A DNA stretch of 35,594 nucleotides, taken from contig QCTG01000007.1 in the NCBI GenBank assembly GCA_003211235.1, forward strand, positions 1 to 35,594. The letters are read 5' to 3'. The stretch comes from Synechococcus sp. AG-673-B04. GTDB taxonomy: Bacteria > Cyanobacteriota > Cyanobacteriia > PCC-6307 > Cyanobiaceae. A program made the translations under genes and the position numbers. This document shows, one piece after another, positions 1 through 9,159 of the stretch; the stretch's first letter is position 1, and the number at the start of each line of letters is the position of its first letter. The notes below the pieces were generated by a model. It was not told the origin of the DNA and did not search any database. It worked only from the letters and a program-made list of their open reading frames with translations.

Positions 1-495
1 GCGGCGATAGGCCTTCAGTGAGCAGCCGTAGTCATGCAGGCGCACTCCTGTCACCCGTCCGATCAGCCGGTTGGCGATGCGCGAGGGCAGCTTCCGCTGC
101 AGGGCGGCGTCCTGGCGCTGATGCCGCCAGCCGCTCACCAGGTCGTATCCCTCCCTCAGCTTGTTCAGCAGTATTGGAATATCGGCTGGATCGTTCTGAA
201 GGTCTCCGTCCAGGCTCACGATCACCTCCCCCTGTGCCACATCGAATCCTGCGGCCATAGCGGCGGTCTGGCCGTAGTTCTTGCGCAGCAGCACAGCCAC
301 GAGTTCAGGCACCTCGCCGCTGAGCCGTTCGAGCTCAGCGGCCGTACCGTCGCTGGAGCCGTCGTTGACTAGTACAAGCTCGAAGTGCTCACCGCTGGGG
401 CGCAGGGCAGTGAGCAACTGGTCCACCAGATGGGGCACGCTCTCGGCCTCGTTGTACAGCGGCACCACCACCGACAGGTTCAAGGGGGTGCTCAT
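1..495 (-). CDS. Family 2 glycosyltransferase, partial (C-terminus beyond left edge)
   Basis: An open frame of 165 codons runs from the ATG at 495 (complement) to the window edge without a stop. It opens with the GT2/GT-A signature: beta-strand LSVVVPLYNE (residues 7-16), NDGSSDGT (44-51), and the metal- and nucleotide-sugar-binding DGD at 96-98 in SLDGDLQNDP. RKNYGQTAAM and the GCSLKAYRR stretch resemble the dolichol-phosphate-mannose synthase / polyprenyl-phosphate sugar transferase branch (DPM1, GtrB, ArnC). The likely job is moving a sugar from a nucleotide donor to a lipid carrier at the membrane. The C-terminal membrane segments that would separate GtrB-like from soluble DPM1-like forms lie outside the window. 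It sits 47 nt downstream of the NlpC/P60 gene on the same strand and may be cotranscribed. The acceptor is unknown. Confidence 0.88.
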   Translation of the reverse strand, partial: MSTPLNLSVVVPLYNEAESVPHLVDQLLTALRPSGEHFELVLVNDGSSDGTAAELERLSGEVPELVAVLLRKNYGQTAAMAAGFDVAQGEVIVSLDGDLQNDPADIPILLNKLREGYDLVSGWRHQRQDAALQRKLPSRIANRLIGRVTGVRLHDYGCSLKAYRR

Positions 496-542
496 GCCTG
501 CTGTTCCACTGATTCGGGCAACTTAAGCGGCTGCAGCTGATC

Positions 543-1271
543 TCAGGCCAGCGTGCTGCCGTCATGGCAGCGCACGACTCGTCCGGCTCCCCGCAGTTCC
601 GCTCGGTAATGACGTCCCACGGGGTGGGTGTCATTGGGATGGAGGCTGTCGACACCGATGCCGTTGCGGCCATGCTCCTTGCCGGAACTGTGTCGATAGA
701 GCCCGTTGCCGAGGTACAGAGCCACATGGCTGCAACGCTCCGGGCTCCCGAAGAAGATCAGGTCACCGGGCTGCAGCAGCTGCAGTTGTCCCACCTGCGC
801 TGCCACCGGCTCACAGAATTGTTCCTGTTGATAAGCATCCCGAGGGATCCAGATGCCTGCGCTGGCAAAACCCATCTGCATCAGTCCCGAACAGTCCATG
901 TCCGGTTCGGTGGTGCCGCCCCAGAGGTAGCTGTTGGGTTGCTGCTCGGCGCGTTCGCTCCAGCTCAGCACCGCCGGTAGCCGTTGTTGAATCTGATCCA
1001 CTGCCAGCAACGACGGTTCCCAGGCTTCACGGAGCACGGCCCGCCCCAGAACGGCATCACGATCGATCCAGCAGCGGTAACCGTCTTCCAGCAGTTGCAC
1101 CCAAAGTCGTTCTTCAAGGCTTTCCAGCAGCTGAAAACTGCGGCCTCTACAGGCCTGCGTCGTCAGCGCGCTGCCTTCCGGACCGCTGTAGCCATTCACA
1201 TCCGTCAACAGGGTCCAGCGGCTGCTGGGAGTTAACAGGTCGGGAGCAAGCAGGGTGCTTAACGTCGCCAT
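543..1271 (-). CDS. NlpC/P60 family cell-wall hydrolase with SH3-like N-terminus
   Basis: The protein has 242 aa. Residues about 15-85 look like a bacterial SH3 domain that would bind the wall. Residues about 105-230 form the NlpC/P60 cysteine peptidase domain, with nucleophile Cys127 in MDCSGLMQ, general-base His182 in CSHVALYLG, and a likely third residue His194 in YRHSSG. Members cut peptide stems of peptidoglycan, typically the gamma-D-Glu to diamino-acid bond. No clear signal peptide is visible in MATLSTLLAPDLLTPSSRW, so export may use another route or the true start may differ. No Shine-Dalgarno precedes the ATG. Its start overlaps head-to-head with the serine hydrolase gene on the other strand, and the glycosyltransferase follows downstream. 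The whole neighbourhood points to envelope maintenance. Confidence 0.88.
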   Translation of the reverse strand: MATLSTLLAPDLLTPSSRWTLLTDVNGYSGPEGSALTTQACRGRSFQLLESLEERLWVQLLEDGYRCWIDRDAVLGRAVLREAWEPSLLAVDQIQQRLPAVLSWSERAEQQPNSYLWGGTTEPDMDCSGLMQMGFASAGIWIPRDAYQQEQFCEPVAAQVGQLQLLQPGDLIFFGSPERCSHVALYLGNGLYRHSSGKEHGRNGIGVDSLHPNDTHPVGRHYRAELRGAGRVVRCHDGSTLA

Positions 1272-2193
1272 GGCTGTTGCTGTTGCTTTGGCGTTCTACC
1301 GCCCCGATCCCGCCATGGCCTCGCGGCTGGATTCTGTGCTGGATCAGCTTGATGCTGAAGGTCGCCCCGGTTTGCGCAACAGCCTTTCGCTGACCTGGAT
1401 CCGTTACTCAGAGACATCACCTGAGTGCGGTCAAGGGTTCGGAGCCGGTTGGGAGGAACAGCGCTGCCTTTATCCCGCCAGCGTGGTGAAACTGTTCTAT
1501 GCCGTGGCGGTGGAGCAGTGGCTGCAACGTGATCTCATCCCTGATGGCGATGAGCTGCAGCGCGCTTTAAGAGACATGATTGCCGATTCCAGCAATGACG
1601 CCACCGGCCTGGTTGTGGATCTGCTCAGTGGCACGAGCAGTGGCCCAGAGCTTCATGGGGAGCGTTGGTCGCTGTGGAAGCGACAGCGGCGTCTGGTGAA
1701 TGATTGGCTGAGCGAGCTCAACTGGCCAGAGCTGGAGGGAATCAACTGTTGCCAGAAGACATGGGGCGATGGTCCCTACGGCCGCGAGCGTCGGTTTTAC
1801 GGTGCTGATAACGCCAATCGCAATGCCATCAGCACAGCAGCTACTGCAAGGATGCTGGAGGCTGTGATGACCGGTGCCGTGGTGTCTCCACCGGCATGCA
1901 GGCGGTTGAGGACGCTTCTGGATCGGTCGCTGGATCCAGCCCAACGCCAGGCCGACCCCGAGAATCAGGTGGATGGTTTTCTGGGGGAAGGGTTACCGCT
2001 CGACAGCCATCTCTGGAGCAAGGCCGGTTGGATGAGCCAGGCTCGCCATGACGCTGTTTGGTTCCATCAGCCCGGTCAGCCTCCGACTCTGCTGGTGGTG
2101 TTTTCAACAGGGACGGATCGCTCTAAGGATCAGCGTCTACTCCCCGAATTGACTCGTCTCCTACATCAAGCCCCCTCCGAGGAAGGCGGCTGA
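1255..2193 (+). CDS. Class A beta-lactamase-fold serine hydrolase
   Basis: The protein has 312 aa from a GTG start at 1255, preceded by GGGAG eight bases upstream; an in-frame ATG at 1270 is the alternative. The penicillin-recognising serine enzyme motifs are in order: Ser76-x-x-Lys79 in PASVVKLF, a Ser-x-Asn-like element in DSSNDA (residues 111-116), and KAG at 256-258 in place of the usual KTG/KSG. The N-terminus (AMAVAVALAF then AMA) could be a weak signal peptide, though it lacks positive charge. Such cyanobacterial proteins are usually annotated as beta-lactamase-like. A role in wall remodelling is as likely as antibiotic hydrolysis, and the KAG triad makes true lactamase activity uncertain. 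The 5' end overlaps the divergent NlpC/P60 gene by 17 bp. Confidence 0.82.
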   Translation: MLNVAMAVAVALAFYRPDPAMASRLDSVLDQLDAEGRPGLRNSLSLTWIRYSETSPECGQGFGAGWEEQRCLYPASVVKLFYAVAVEQWLQRDLIPDGDELQRALRDMIADSSNDATGLVVDLLSGTSSGPELHGERWSLWKRQRRLVNDWLSELNWPELEGINCCQKTWGDGPYGRERRFYGADNANRNAISTAATARMLEAVMTGAVVSPPACRRLRTLLDRSLDPAQRQADPENQVDGFLGEGLPLDSHLWSKAGWMSQARHDAVWFHQPGQPPTLLVVFSTGTDRSKDQRLLPELTRLLHQAPSEEGG

Positions 2194-2215
2194 CGATTCA
2201 AGGAATGAATTGGAA

Positions 2216-2304
2216 CGGAGAGGGAGGGATTCGAACCCTCGACAGGAGTTGCCTCCTGTAACTCCTTAGCAGGGAGCCGCTTTCAACCACTCAGCCACCT
2301 CTCC
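2216..2304 (-). tRNA. tRNA-Ser (anticodon GCU)
   Basis: The complement folds as a class II tRNA of 89 nt. Acceptor GGAGAGG pairs with CCTCTCC, with discriminator G73 as expected for serine. The T arm is GAGGG-TTCGAAT-CCCTC, and a long variable arm (ACAGGAGG/CAACTCCTGT region) is present. The anticodon loop reads CT-GCT-AA, so the anticodon is GCU and it decodes AGC and AGU. The terminal CCA is not encoded (the following bases are TTCCA) and must be added by nucleotidyltransferase. The gene lies 37 nt downstream of the alr stop on the same strand and faces the end of the serine hydrolase gene. Confidence 0.96.
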
Positions 2305-2316
2305 AGCAGCAGATCA

Positions 2317-2345
2317 AGAATACCAAGTGCTGGGCGTTTGGTCAG
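2317..2345 (-). promoter_or_regulatory. Candidate sigma-70-type promoter for tRNA-Ser
   Basis: On the minus strand CTGACC (-35, 4/6 matches) and TATTCT (-10, 4/6 matches) are separated by 17 bases and end 12 nt before the tRNA 5' end. The -35 overlaps the alr stop codon. Spacing is ideal but the boxes are moderate, so this is a suggestion only; readthrough from alr is the alternative. Confidence 0.3.
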
Positions 2346-3472
2346 ACTTCGACACGCGGAAGACGCTTGCGGAACCCGCACAGAATTTCCCAGGTGATGG
2401 AGTCGCATTGGTGCGCCCATTCCTGGGGTTCGATGCTGGCTTCCCCATCGCGGCCGAGCAGCGTGACCGTGTCCCCAATTCTGAGATCGGAGTGGTCGCT
2501 GGCATCCAGCACAATCTGATCCATGGTGATCGCCCCCACCTGAGGCAGTGGGCTGCCCCGATGCAAAGCGTGGATCCTGCCGCTGAGAGCTCGGATCACC
2601 CCATCGGCATAGCCGATCGCGACAACGGCCAGTCGGCTTGCCCCCGGTGTGATGTAGCGATGGCCATAGCTCACTCCCGTCCCTGCGGGGACGTCTCTGA
2701 TCAGGCTGACCCGGGCTCGGACCGCCAAGGCCGGTTGTAAACGCAGTTCCGCCCCGAGATGCCGGGCCGGTTGCTGACCGTAGAGCGCGAGTCCCACTCG
2801 AACCATGTCGAGGTGAAGCTCGTGACCATGAAGGGTGCCGGCCGAGTTCGCCAGATGGCAGCACAGATCCCGTCCCTGGTCAGGCAGCGCGTTGATGACG
2901 GCGTTGAGCCGATCGTGCTGTAACCGTGTTGTTGTTTCTTCCTCAATGTCTGCACAGGCCAAATGGCTGTACAGCCCCACGAGTTGCAGGTTGGGCAGAG
3001 CTCGGATGCTCTGAACGAGTTCAGCGCCGATGCGCCAGTCCGCACCGAGCCGACTCATCCCCGTATCAACTTTCAGCTGGACAGGGAATGGCTCGCCACC
3101 TCTCTCCGCGCTGATGCGATCACAGAGGCTGGCCTCCTCCAAGCTGCTCAGTGTTGGCATCAAGCCACGCTCGTTGCACCGGGTCAGTTCATCCGCGGTG
3201 TGCAGTGCACTGAGAAGAAGAATCGGGGCGTTGATGCCAGCCGCCCTTAGCTCAAGACCCTCCTGGAGGGTGGCGACTCCAAGGCTGCTCGCCCCACCCC
3301 TGAGGGCGGCTTTGGCCACAGTCACCGCACCGTGGCCGTAGCCATCGGCTTTCACAACCGCCATCAGTTGTGTTCCAGGTTTCAGATGACCGAGCAGCGT
3401 GCGGGCATTGCTCTCAATCGCAGCTGGGCTCACCTCCACCCAGGCCCTCTGGATTGGACTCAGTTCCGACAT
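2342..3472 (-). CDS. alr: Alanine racemase
   Basis: The protein has 376 aa, the normal length. It is a PLP enzyme that interconverts L- and D-alanine for peptidoglycan precursors in the cytoplasm. The N-terminal TIM barrel carries the PLP-lysine Lys41 in AVVKADGYGHG. The second catalytic base, Tyr269, lies in GTGVSYGHRY within the C-terminal beta domain. VDTGMSRLG and LHLDMVRVGLALYG are further conserved blocks. The ATG at 3472 gives the expected short N-terminus before WVEVSPAAIESN. The gene is divergent from the HNH gene across 74 bp and is followed by tRNA-Ser on the same strand. Confidence 0.96.
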   Translation of the reverse strand: MSELSPIQRAWVEVSPAAIESNARTLLGHLKPGTQLMAVVKADGYGHGAVTVAKAALRGGASSLGVATLQEGLELRAAGINAPILLLSALHTADELTRCNERGLMPTLSSLEEASLCDRISAERGGEPFPVQLKVDTGMSRLGADWRIGAELVQSIRALPNLQLVGLYSHLACADIEEETTTRLQHDRLNAVINALPDQGRDLCCHLANSAGTLHGHELHLDMVRVGLALYGQQPARHLGAELRLQPALAVRARVSLIRDVPAGTGVSYGHRYITPGASRLAVVAIGYADGVIRALSGRIHALHRGSPLPQVGAITMDQIVLDASDHSDLRIGDTVTLLGRDGEASIEPQEWAHQCDSITWEILCGFRKRLPRVEV

Positions 3473-3546
3473 GGATGCAGGGTGTTCAGCTTGACCAAAC
3501 CAGACTTGGCGCGCTCGTTAGCATGGCTTGTATCTAGGGAGCTGGC

Positions 3547-4047
3547 ATGGGCCAGGTTCTCGTTCTCAATGCGTCCTACGAACCTCTGAATATCACCACC
3601 TGGCGTCGGGCCATGGTGATGATGATCAAGGGCAAGGCAGAGAGTCTCGAGCAGGACACCAGTCGGGAGGTCCGCCGAGGTACCCATCTGCCCACAGTTA
3701 TCCGGCTGCGGCAATACGTGCATGTGCCCTTCCGGCAGCTTCCTCTGACCCGCAGGAACCTGTTTCAACGCGATCATCAAACCTGTCAATACTGCGGATC
3801 CCGCGATCAGCCTCTGTCGATCGATCACGTGGTGCCCAGGAGTCGCGGTGGGTCCGATACCTGGGAAAACGTGACAACCGCTTGTCTCAGCTGCAATGTA
3901 CGCAAGGGGAATCGCACCCCGAAGGAAGCATCCATGCCGTTGCATCGCGCTCCTCATCGTCCGCTGAGCAGCTTCAGTTTTGAGGCATCGCGCCACATTC
4001 ACTCAGGTCGTCACAGCGAGTGGTCCAAATACGTGATCGGGTCCTGA
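3547..4047 (+). CDS. HNH endonuclease family protein
   Basis: The protein has 166 aa. The C-terminal half is a compact HNH / beta-beta-alpha-metal fold with structural zinc cysteines C80-x2-C83 and C113-x2-C116, catalytic DH at 93-94 (SIDHVVPRSRGG), the central Asn in WENV and a KG at 120-121. The N-terminal part (VLVLNASYEPLNITTWRRAM) is typical of the stand-alone cyanobacterial and actinobacterial HNH proteins. The biological substrate of these chromosomal HNH proteins is not established; DNA repair or processing is a guess. AGGGAG five bases before the ATG supports the start. The gene ends 3 nt from the convergent prfA stop. Confidence 0.88.
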   Translation: MGQVLVLNASYEPLNITTWRRAMVMMIKGKAESLEQDTSREVRRGTHLPTVIRLRQYVHVPFRQLPLTRRNLFQRDHQTCQYCGSRDQPLSIDHVVPRSRGGSDTWENVTTACLSCNVRKGNRTPKEASMPLHRAPHRPLSSFSFEASRHIHSGRHSEWSKYVIGS

Positions 4048-4050
4048 CGG

Positions 4051-5148
4051 TTAGGCGTCGTCCTGCTTGCTGAGATCTTCGAGCTTGCAGCGTTGTTCCT
4101 CGGCAACGCAGGCTCCGATCAGGTCATCCAGTTGGCCGTCGAGTACGGGTTCAAGAGAGAAATTGCGGCCCAGTCGGTGATCTGTTGTGCGGTTGTCCTT
4201 GTAGTTGTAAGTGCGGATCTTTTCGGAGCGATCGCCACTGCCCACCTGGGCTCTGCGGTCACTGCTCTCTCGTGCGGCAGCCTCCTGCTGCTCTCGTTCC
4301 AGCAGTTTTGCTCGCAAAATCTCTAGCGCCCGCTCACGGTTTTGAAGTTGGGAGCGTTCCTGGGTGCAGAACACCCGGATCCCGCTGGGTTTATGCAGCA
4401 GATCGACAGCGGTTTCCACTTTATTGACGTTCTGACCCCCAGCACCTCCAGAGCGGGCGGTACTGATCTCGAGATCCTTGGGGTCCAGTTGCACTTCCAC
4501 AGCGTCGGCCTCCGGCATCACCGCAACAGTGGCTGTCGAGGTGTGAACCCGACCCTGGGATTCCGTGGCAGGAACCCGCTGCACCCGGTGCACGCCGGCC
4601 TCAAACTTCAGCTGGCTGAAGACGCTGTCTCCCTTCACCGAAAGAATGAGTTCCCGGAAGCCCCCGAGGTCTGCCTCGTTGCTGCTGACCGGTTGAACGT
4701 TCCAGCCCAGTTTTTGGCTGTAACGCTCGTACATTCGTGCCAGATCACCGGCCCAGAGACAGGCTTCATCGCCGCCGGCTCCTGCCCGGATCTCAAGCAT
4801 CACGCTGCGGTCATCTCGAGGATCCCGCGGCAGCAACGCCACAGTGAGCCTCTCCACCAGAGCATTGTGGCGGGTGGTTAGGTCATTCAGTTCCTCCTGA
4901 GCCAAACCCTCCATCTCGGCATCTCCGCGGCTGTCTTTCAACAGTTGGCGGGATTGATCAAGTTCCGCTTCGACAGATTGAAGAGCGTCGAAATCGAGAA
5001 CCAGCGGTTCCAGTCGTGAACGTTCTCTGGCGATCGCCTCAAGACGTTTGGGATCAGAGGCCACATCGGGATCAGCCAGCTGCCGCTCAAGATTGCGGAA
5101 GCTGGCTGTGGCGGTTTCTAACCGCGCAATGAGAGTCGAGGCGTCCAT
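4051..5148 (-). CDS. prfA: Peptide chain release factor 1
   Basis: The protein has 365 aa, full length. It reads UAA and UAG stop codons and triggers peptide release on the ribosome. The tripeptide anticodon PAT is at residues 193-195 ([10 protein letters not shown]), which marks RF1 rather than RF2, and the universal GGQ is at 237-239 in [11 protein letters not shown]. The N-terminal coiled domain and the C-terminal [12 protein letters not shown] stretch are intact. It is the last gene of the long minus-strand ribosomal cluster, 14 nt after rpmE, a pairing common in cyanobacteria, and it converges on the HNH gene. Confidence 0.97.
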   Translation of the reverse strand: MDASTLIARLETATASFRNLERQLADPDVASDPKRLEAIARERSRLEPLVLDFDALQSVEAELDQSRQLLKDSRGDAEMEGLAQEELNDLTTRHNALVERLTVALLPRDPRDDRSVMLEIRAGAGGDEACLWAGDLARMYERYSQKLGWNVQPVSSNEADLGGFRELILSVKGDSVFSQLKFEAGVHRVQRVPATESQGRVHTSTATVAVMPEADAVEVQLDPKDLEISTARSGGAGGQNVNKVETAVDLLHKPSGIRVFCTQERSQLQNRERALEILRAKLLEREQQEAAARESSDRRAQVGSGDRSEKIRTYNYKDNRTTDHRLGRNFSLEPVLDGQLDDLIGACVAEEQRCKLEDLSKQDDA

Positions 5149-5162
5149 GCCTCTGTCTCAAC

Positions 5163-5408
5163 TCAGGATTGGGTGTCGGCCTTGTCTTCGTCCGTCTTCT
5201 TGGCTCCCATTCCGTATTTCTTCATGAAGCGGTCAACGCGGCCCTCGGTGTCGAGAATCTTCTGGGTGCCGGTGAAAAAGGGGTGGTTACCACTCCAGAC
5301 GTCGACGTGAATCTCGGGCTGGGTGGAGCCGGTGGTCATCACAACTTCGCCGTTGCAGATGACCTTGGCATCGGGATACCAGGTGGGGTGGATGTCGGAT
5401 TTGGGCAT
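5163..5408 (-). CDS. rpmE: 50S ribosomal protein L31 (no CxxC zinc site)
   Basis: The protein has 81 aa when started at the ATG at 5408 (MPKSDIHPTWYPDAKV). An upstream in-frame extension to 5495 would run into rpsI and is rejected. HVDVWSGNHPFFTGTQK is the L31 signature. The CxxC pair of zinc-binding L31 is absent (VWSGNHP replaces VCSKCHP) and only one Cys remains, in VICNGE. This is the zinc-independent form, as is usual in cyanobacteria. It sits between rpsI (10 nt) and prfA (14 nt). Confidence 0.94.
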   Translation of the reverse strand: MPKSDIHPTWYPDAKVICNGEVVMTTGSTQPEIHVDVWSGNHPFFTGTQKILDTEGRVDRFMKKYGMGAKKTDEDKADTQS

Positions 5409-5418
5409 CAGAAAAAAA

Positions 5419-5820
5419 TCAGCGCTTGGAGAACTGAGGGGCCTTACGGGCTTTCTTGAGACCGTACTTGCGGCGCTCCTTGGCGCGCGGGTCACGGCTC
5501 AGATGACCTTCGGTTTTCAAGGATTTGCGATTGTCTGCAGAGAGCTCGCAGAGGGCACGGGCTGCACCCTGTTTGATCGCACCGGATTGGCCGGTGAGAC
5601 CACCGCCGTGGACATTGACAAGAATGTCGTATTCAGTGACCAGGCCGAGGGTCTCAAGGGGTGACTTGACCGCGGCGATGTATGCGGGGTTGTAATTCAG
5701 ATAGTTGTCACCTGGACGGCCGTTGATGGTGATCGTTCCATTGCCTGGCACGAGCCGAACACGGGCTACGGAGGTTTTGCGGCGGCCGGTGCCCCAGTAG
5801 ACGACAGAGTTGCTGCTCAT
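5419..5820 (-). CDS. rpsI: 30S ribosomal protein S9
   Basis: The protein has 133 aa. [20 protein letters not shown] at the N-terminus and the basic tail ending in SKR, which reaches the ribosomal P site, are diagnostic. Its ATG overlaps the rplM stop by 4 bp (ATGA), so the two are translationally coupled as in most bacteria. Confidence 0.97.
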   Translation of the reverse strand: MSSNSVVYWGTGRRKTSVARVRLVPGNGTITINGRPGDNYLNYNPAYIAAVKSPLETLGLVTEYDILVNVHGGGLTGQSGAIKQGAARALCELSADNRKSLKTEGHLSRDPRAKERRKYGLKKARKAPQFSKR

Positions 5821-6269
5821 TGGGCGGAAGCGGAGGAGGAGAGCTCGAGGGTCTTGGGGTTTTGGGCGGAATGGGGATGCTCGCTGCCCTTGTAGACCTT
5901 CAGCTTGCGATACATCTGACGACCCAGGGCGTTGTGAGGAAGCATTCCTTTGATCGCTTTTTCAACGATGCGCTCGGGGATGCGTTCTTGCAGAGCTTCG
6001 AAGGTCTCGGTCTTCATGCCCCCAGGACGACCGGAGTGACGGCGATAGAGCTTCTGGATGGACTTCTTGCCAGTCACCCGAATCTTGTCGGCGTTCACAA
6101 CCACGACGAAATCGCCGGTGTCGAGGTGAGGTGTGAAGTTGGGGTTGTTCTTGCCGCGAAGCACGGCAGCAACCTCAGTGGCCAGGCGGCCGAGAGTTTG
6201 ATTCTCAGCGTCCACCAGGTACCACTGGCGTTCGATGGAATCGATCTGGGGAATGGAGGTCTTGTTCAT
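5817..6269 (-). CDS. rplM: 50S ribosomal protein L13
   Basis: The protein has 150 aa, with [19 protein letters not shown] near the N-terminus and the [21 protein letters not shown] core. It assembles early on 23S rRNA. It leads the rplM-rpsI pair and is separated from truA by 139 nt. That gap is GC-rich near the start and includes a small stem CCGCC/GGCGG at 6298-6313, so an own leader or internal promoter is possible but not demonstrated. Confidence 0.97.
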   Translation of the reverse strand: MNKTSIPQIDSIERQWYLVDAENQTLGRLATEVAAVLRGKNNPNFTPHLDTGDFVVVVNADKIRVTGKKSIQKLYRRHSGRPGGMKTETFEALQERIPERIVEKAIKGMLPHNALGRQMYRKLKVYKGSEHPHSAQNPKTLELSSSASAQ

Positions 6270-6408
6270 CTCGCCGGCAGGCCGGTTCGGAGGTGCCCCG
6301 CCTGAAACGGCGGAACTGGTCAGGAATGGTCTTGCCCTTTGAAAGGACTAGACGGAAGCTCAAGAAAAGAGCCTACTCTTCGATGAGTCTCCCTAAAGGG
6401 ACATCACT

Positions 6409-7308
6409 TCAGAGATCGAAGCCGTTTGGTTCCGGCAACGGCTGAGGATCCGGGGGTGGATCACTCTCTGCCAGAAAAAACCGCGGTTGGCAATCGTACC
6501 AGCCAGCCCTGGTGAAGATGGTCTCCGGATAACCCGCACGCAGCAGGCAGAGGCCGTGCGCCGGTGCTGCTTCTCTGACCTCGTGACGGCGACGTTCCCG
6601 CCATCGTTGTTGAAAGCCAGCCACGCTCAATCGGTGTTCTCCCACGGCCACCAGTTGTGCCATCAGCAGCCGCACCATCCCGTAAAGGAAGCCGCTCGCC
6701 TGGATCTCCACTTCGATCAGATCGCCCGAGCGATTCACCAGCACCTCCTGCACCGTGGTTCGTGCATGGGCGCGCCGGCTGCCCGCCCGCATGAATGCAG
6801 TGAAGTCGTGCAATCCCACCATGCCGTTCAAGGCAGCCCGCATTTGGGAATCGTCAAGGCGGATCTGATAGCGATGCCAACTCCATGGGCTGAGAAACAG
6901 ATTCGGCCGTCGTCCGTTGTGAATCGTGTAGCGATACCGGCGATAACTGGCTGAGTAGCAGGCGTGCCATGTGGCCGGCCTCAACACTGATTCACGCACC
7001 CGCACGCTTTTGGGAAGGCGCCCGTTCAGGGCTGGTGCCCACTTGCCAGGGGGAATCCGAGCGCTGCAATCGAAGTGGACGACCTGTCCCGCTGCATGAA
7101 CCCCTGCGTCGGTTCGTCCTGCGGCAAAGGTCTGAATCGGACGGTGTGGATCCAGTTGGCTGATCGCATCATCCAGCTCGGCCTGCACGCTGTGGCCATT
7201 GATTTGACGCTGCCAGCCGCAAAAGGAAGAACCCTCGTACTGCAGGCTTAGAGCGATCCGCTGAACTTGCGGAGACTCTTGGACTGCAGACGAGGGTTCG
7301 GAATTCAA
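6409..7308 (-). CDS. truA: tRNA pseudouridine(38-40) synthase
   Basis: The protein has 299 aa, somewhat longer than the E. coli enzyme because of an N-terminal lead and a proline-rich C-terminal tail. It isomerises uridines 38-40 in the tRNA anticodon arm. The catalytic Asp67 is in [24 protein letters not shown] and [12 protein letters not shown] are the other family blocks. It lies 40 nt downstream of rplQ within the ribosomal cluster, the usual cyanobacterial and Gram-positive placement. Confidence 0.96.
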   Translation of the reverse strand: MNSEPSSAVQESPQVQRIALSLQYEGSSFCGWQRQINGHSVQAELDDAISQLDPHRPIQTFAAGRTDAGVHAAGQVVHFDCSARIPPGKWAPALNGRLPKSVRVRESVLRPATWHACYSASYRRYRYTIHNGRRPNLFLSPWSWHRYQIRLDDSQMRAALNGMVGLHDFTAFMRAGSRRAHARTTVQEVLVNRSGDLIEVEIQASGFLYGMVRLLMAQLVAVGEHRLSVAGFQQRWRERRRHEVREAAPAHGLCLLRAGYPETIFTRAGWYDCQPRFFLAESDPPPDPQPLPEPNGFDL

Positions 7309-7348
7309 ACGTCAGAACTGACGCAGGTTGACGTTGTTCAGTTGGCGA

Positions 7349-7699
7349 TCAGACCAGCTCGATGATGGCCATTTCGGCATTGTCACCACGGCGACTAACA
7401 GTGCGGGTGATGCGGGTGTAACCACCTTTGCGATCGCTGTAGCGGTCGGGAGCCTTGTCGAACAAGGCGTGCACCAGTTGCTTGTCGTAGATGTAGCCCA
7501 GGGCACGGCGTCGGGAGGACAGGCTGCCGTCTTTGGCCAGGGTGATCATGCGCTCGGCCTCATTCCGAAGCGCTTTGGCACGGGCCTTCGTGGTGGTAAC
7601 CCGGCCCTCACGAATCAACTGAGTGGTCAGCGCGCGCAGCATCGCTTTGCGTTGGTCAGCGGGGCGGCCCAGCTTGGGAACTCGACATTGGTGACGCAT
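7349..7699 (-). CDS. rplQ: 50S ribosomal protein L17
   Basis: The protein has 116 aa, starting [20 protein letters not shown], the hallmark of L17. The C-terminus ([20 protein letters not shown]) is complete. It follows rpoA by 47 nt in the alpha-operon order rpsM-rpsK-rpoA-rplQ. Confidence 0.97.
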   Translation of the reverse strand: MRHQCRVPKLGRPADQRKAMLRALTTQLIREGRVTTTKARAKALRNEAERMITLAKDGSLSSRRRALGYIYDKQLVHALFDKAPDRYSDRKGGYTRITRTVSRRGDNAEMAIIELV

Positions 7700-7746
7700 G
7701 GTTCTGTCGGAGACGAAGTCGAAAAGTTGTTGTGGAAGGGCCGGTC

Positions 7747-8685
7747 TCAGGCAGAGGTGCGGCTCTGGGGGATGGAGATGCCGATGCGCTCGAGCGCTTC
7801 GATTACTTCGTCGGCAGACTTGGATCCGAAGTTTTTGATCTCCAGAAGATCCTCGTAGCTGAAGCCCATCAGGTCGGAAACGGAGTTCACCTGTGCCCGC
7901 TTGAGGCAGTTGTAGGCACGAACCGAGAGATTCAGCTCCTCCAGGGGAATCTGAGCTTCGGCAGAGGGCTCAGGTTCTTCGGCGGTTTCTTCCACCAATG
8001 TGACGGTGGCCAGAGGCTGGAAGAGTTCAATCAGCTGATTGGCTGATTGCGCCACGGCGTCGTCAGGAGTGATGGAACCGTCAGTGATGACTTCCATGCG
8101 CAGCCGTTCGCGGGCGGAACCACCCTCGGCAACGGCTGTCTCGTCGATGGTGAAGTTTACCCGGGTCACCGGCATGAACACCGCATCAATCTGAAGAAGG
8201 TCGATGGCGCTGGTGTCTTCCTGGTGTCGATCCACCGGGCGATAGCCCACTCCCCGTTCGACATGAACTTCCAGTTCGAGGGTGTGGCCGTCGGCAACGG
8301 TGGCGATCGGACGATCGGCATCCACCACCTGAACCTGAGACGAGAACTGAAGGTCGCCGGCTTTCACCTCAGCGGGGCCGGACACCACCAAGCGTCCGAT
8401 CTCCAGTTCGGCTGAACGGCTGCTGACCGACAACTGCTTGCAGTTGAGCAGGATGTCGAGCACGTCTTCGCGGACGCCTGGAATAGTCGCGTATTCATGG
8501 TTCACTCCCGCGATCCGGATCGCGGTCACAGCACTGCCTTCGAGGCCGCCCATCAGGACGCGCCGCAGAGAATTGCCCAGTGTTGTGGCTTGGCCACGTT
8601 CGAGGGGACCGATGAGGAACACGCCCGTTTGGGCGCGGTCATCAGCGACCTGGTGCTCGATGCGATCGATCTGGTATTGCAACAC
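7747..8685 (-). CDS. rpoA: RNA polymerase subunit alpha
   Basis: The protein has 312 aa. The N-terminal dimerisation/assembly domain contains [20 protein letters not shown]. An acidic linker ([15 protein letters not shown]) leads to the helix-hairpin-helix C-terminal domain ([33 protein letters not shown]), which binds UP elements and activators. It nucleates assembly of the core polymerase and is cotranscribed with ribosomal proteins, coupling transcription and translation capacity. Confidence 0.98.
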   Translation of the reverse strand: MLQYQIDRIEHQVADDRAQTGVFLIGPLERGQATTLGNSLRRVLMGGLEGSAVTAIRIAGVNHEYATIPGVREDVLDILLNCKQLSVSSRSAELEIGRLVVSGPAEVKAGDLQFSSQVQVVDADRPIATVADGHTLELEVHVERGVGYRPVDRHQEDTSAIDLLQIDAVFMPVTRVNFTIDETAVAEGGSARERLRMEVITDGSITPDDAVAQSANQLIELFQPLATVTLVEETAEEPEPSAEAQIPLEELNLSVRAYNCLKRAQVNSVSDLMGFSYEDLLEIKNFGSKSADEVIEALERIGISIPQSRTSA

Positions 8686-8730
8686 GGTCTGATGCGGGAA
8701 TAGGGAGCGAAAACCGGGGAACGGCGCGAT

Positions 8731-9123
8731 TCAGACGCGTCGGCGCTTGGGCCGGCGGCAACCGTTGTGGGGCAGAGGAGTGACGTCGCGGATCAAGGTG
8801 ATCTCCAGACCGGCAACCTGGAGGGCTCGGATCGCGGTCTCACGTCCTGAACCTGGCCCTTTCACCAGGACTTCGATCTGTCGCATGCCTTGCTCGAGAG
8901 CCCTGCGGGCTGCGGCTTCGGCAGCGGTCTGTGCAGCGAAAGGTGTGCCCTTCCGAGCTCCCTTGAAGCCGCTGGCACCAGCCGAGGACCAGGCGATGAC
9001 TTCGCCGGCTGTGTCGGTGATCGACACAATTGTGTTGTTGAAGGTGCTCTGGATGTGGGCAACGCCATTGGGGACGTTGCGCTTGGCCTTCTTGGGACCT
9101 GATTTTTTGGCGGTTTTGGCCAT
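8731..9123 (-). CDS. rpsK: 30S ribosomal protein S11
   Basis: The protein has 130 aa. A lysine-rich N-terminus is followed by [18 protein letters not shown] and the conserved C-terminal [15 protein letters not shown]. It is a platform protein near the Shine-Dalgarno helix of 16S rRNA. It lies 36 nt after rpsM. Confidence 0.98.
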   Translation of the reverse strand: MAKTAKKSGPKKAKRNVPNGVAHIQSTFNNTIVSITDTAGEVIAWSSAGASGFKGARKGTPFAAQTAAEAAARRALEQGMRQIEVLVKGPGSGRETAIRALQVAGLEITLIRDVTPLPHNGCRRPKRRRV

Positions 9124-9159
9124 GGGCCGATGGATCTCTGGTGAGGGACGAGGAGGGAA

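Noticed and set aside
3491-3536. TTGACC upstream of the HNH gene as a -35 box
   Set aside because: No acceptable -10 element lies 15-19 bases downstream, so I did not annotate a promoter.
5409-5495. Longer start of rpmE at 5495
   Set aside because: The extension overlaps rpsI in another frame and the conserved L31 N-terminus begins at the ATG at 5408.
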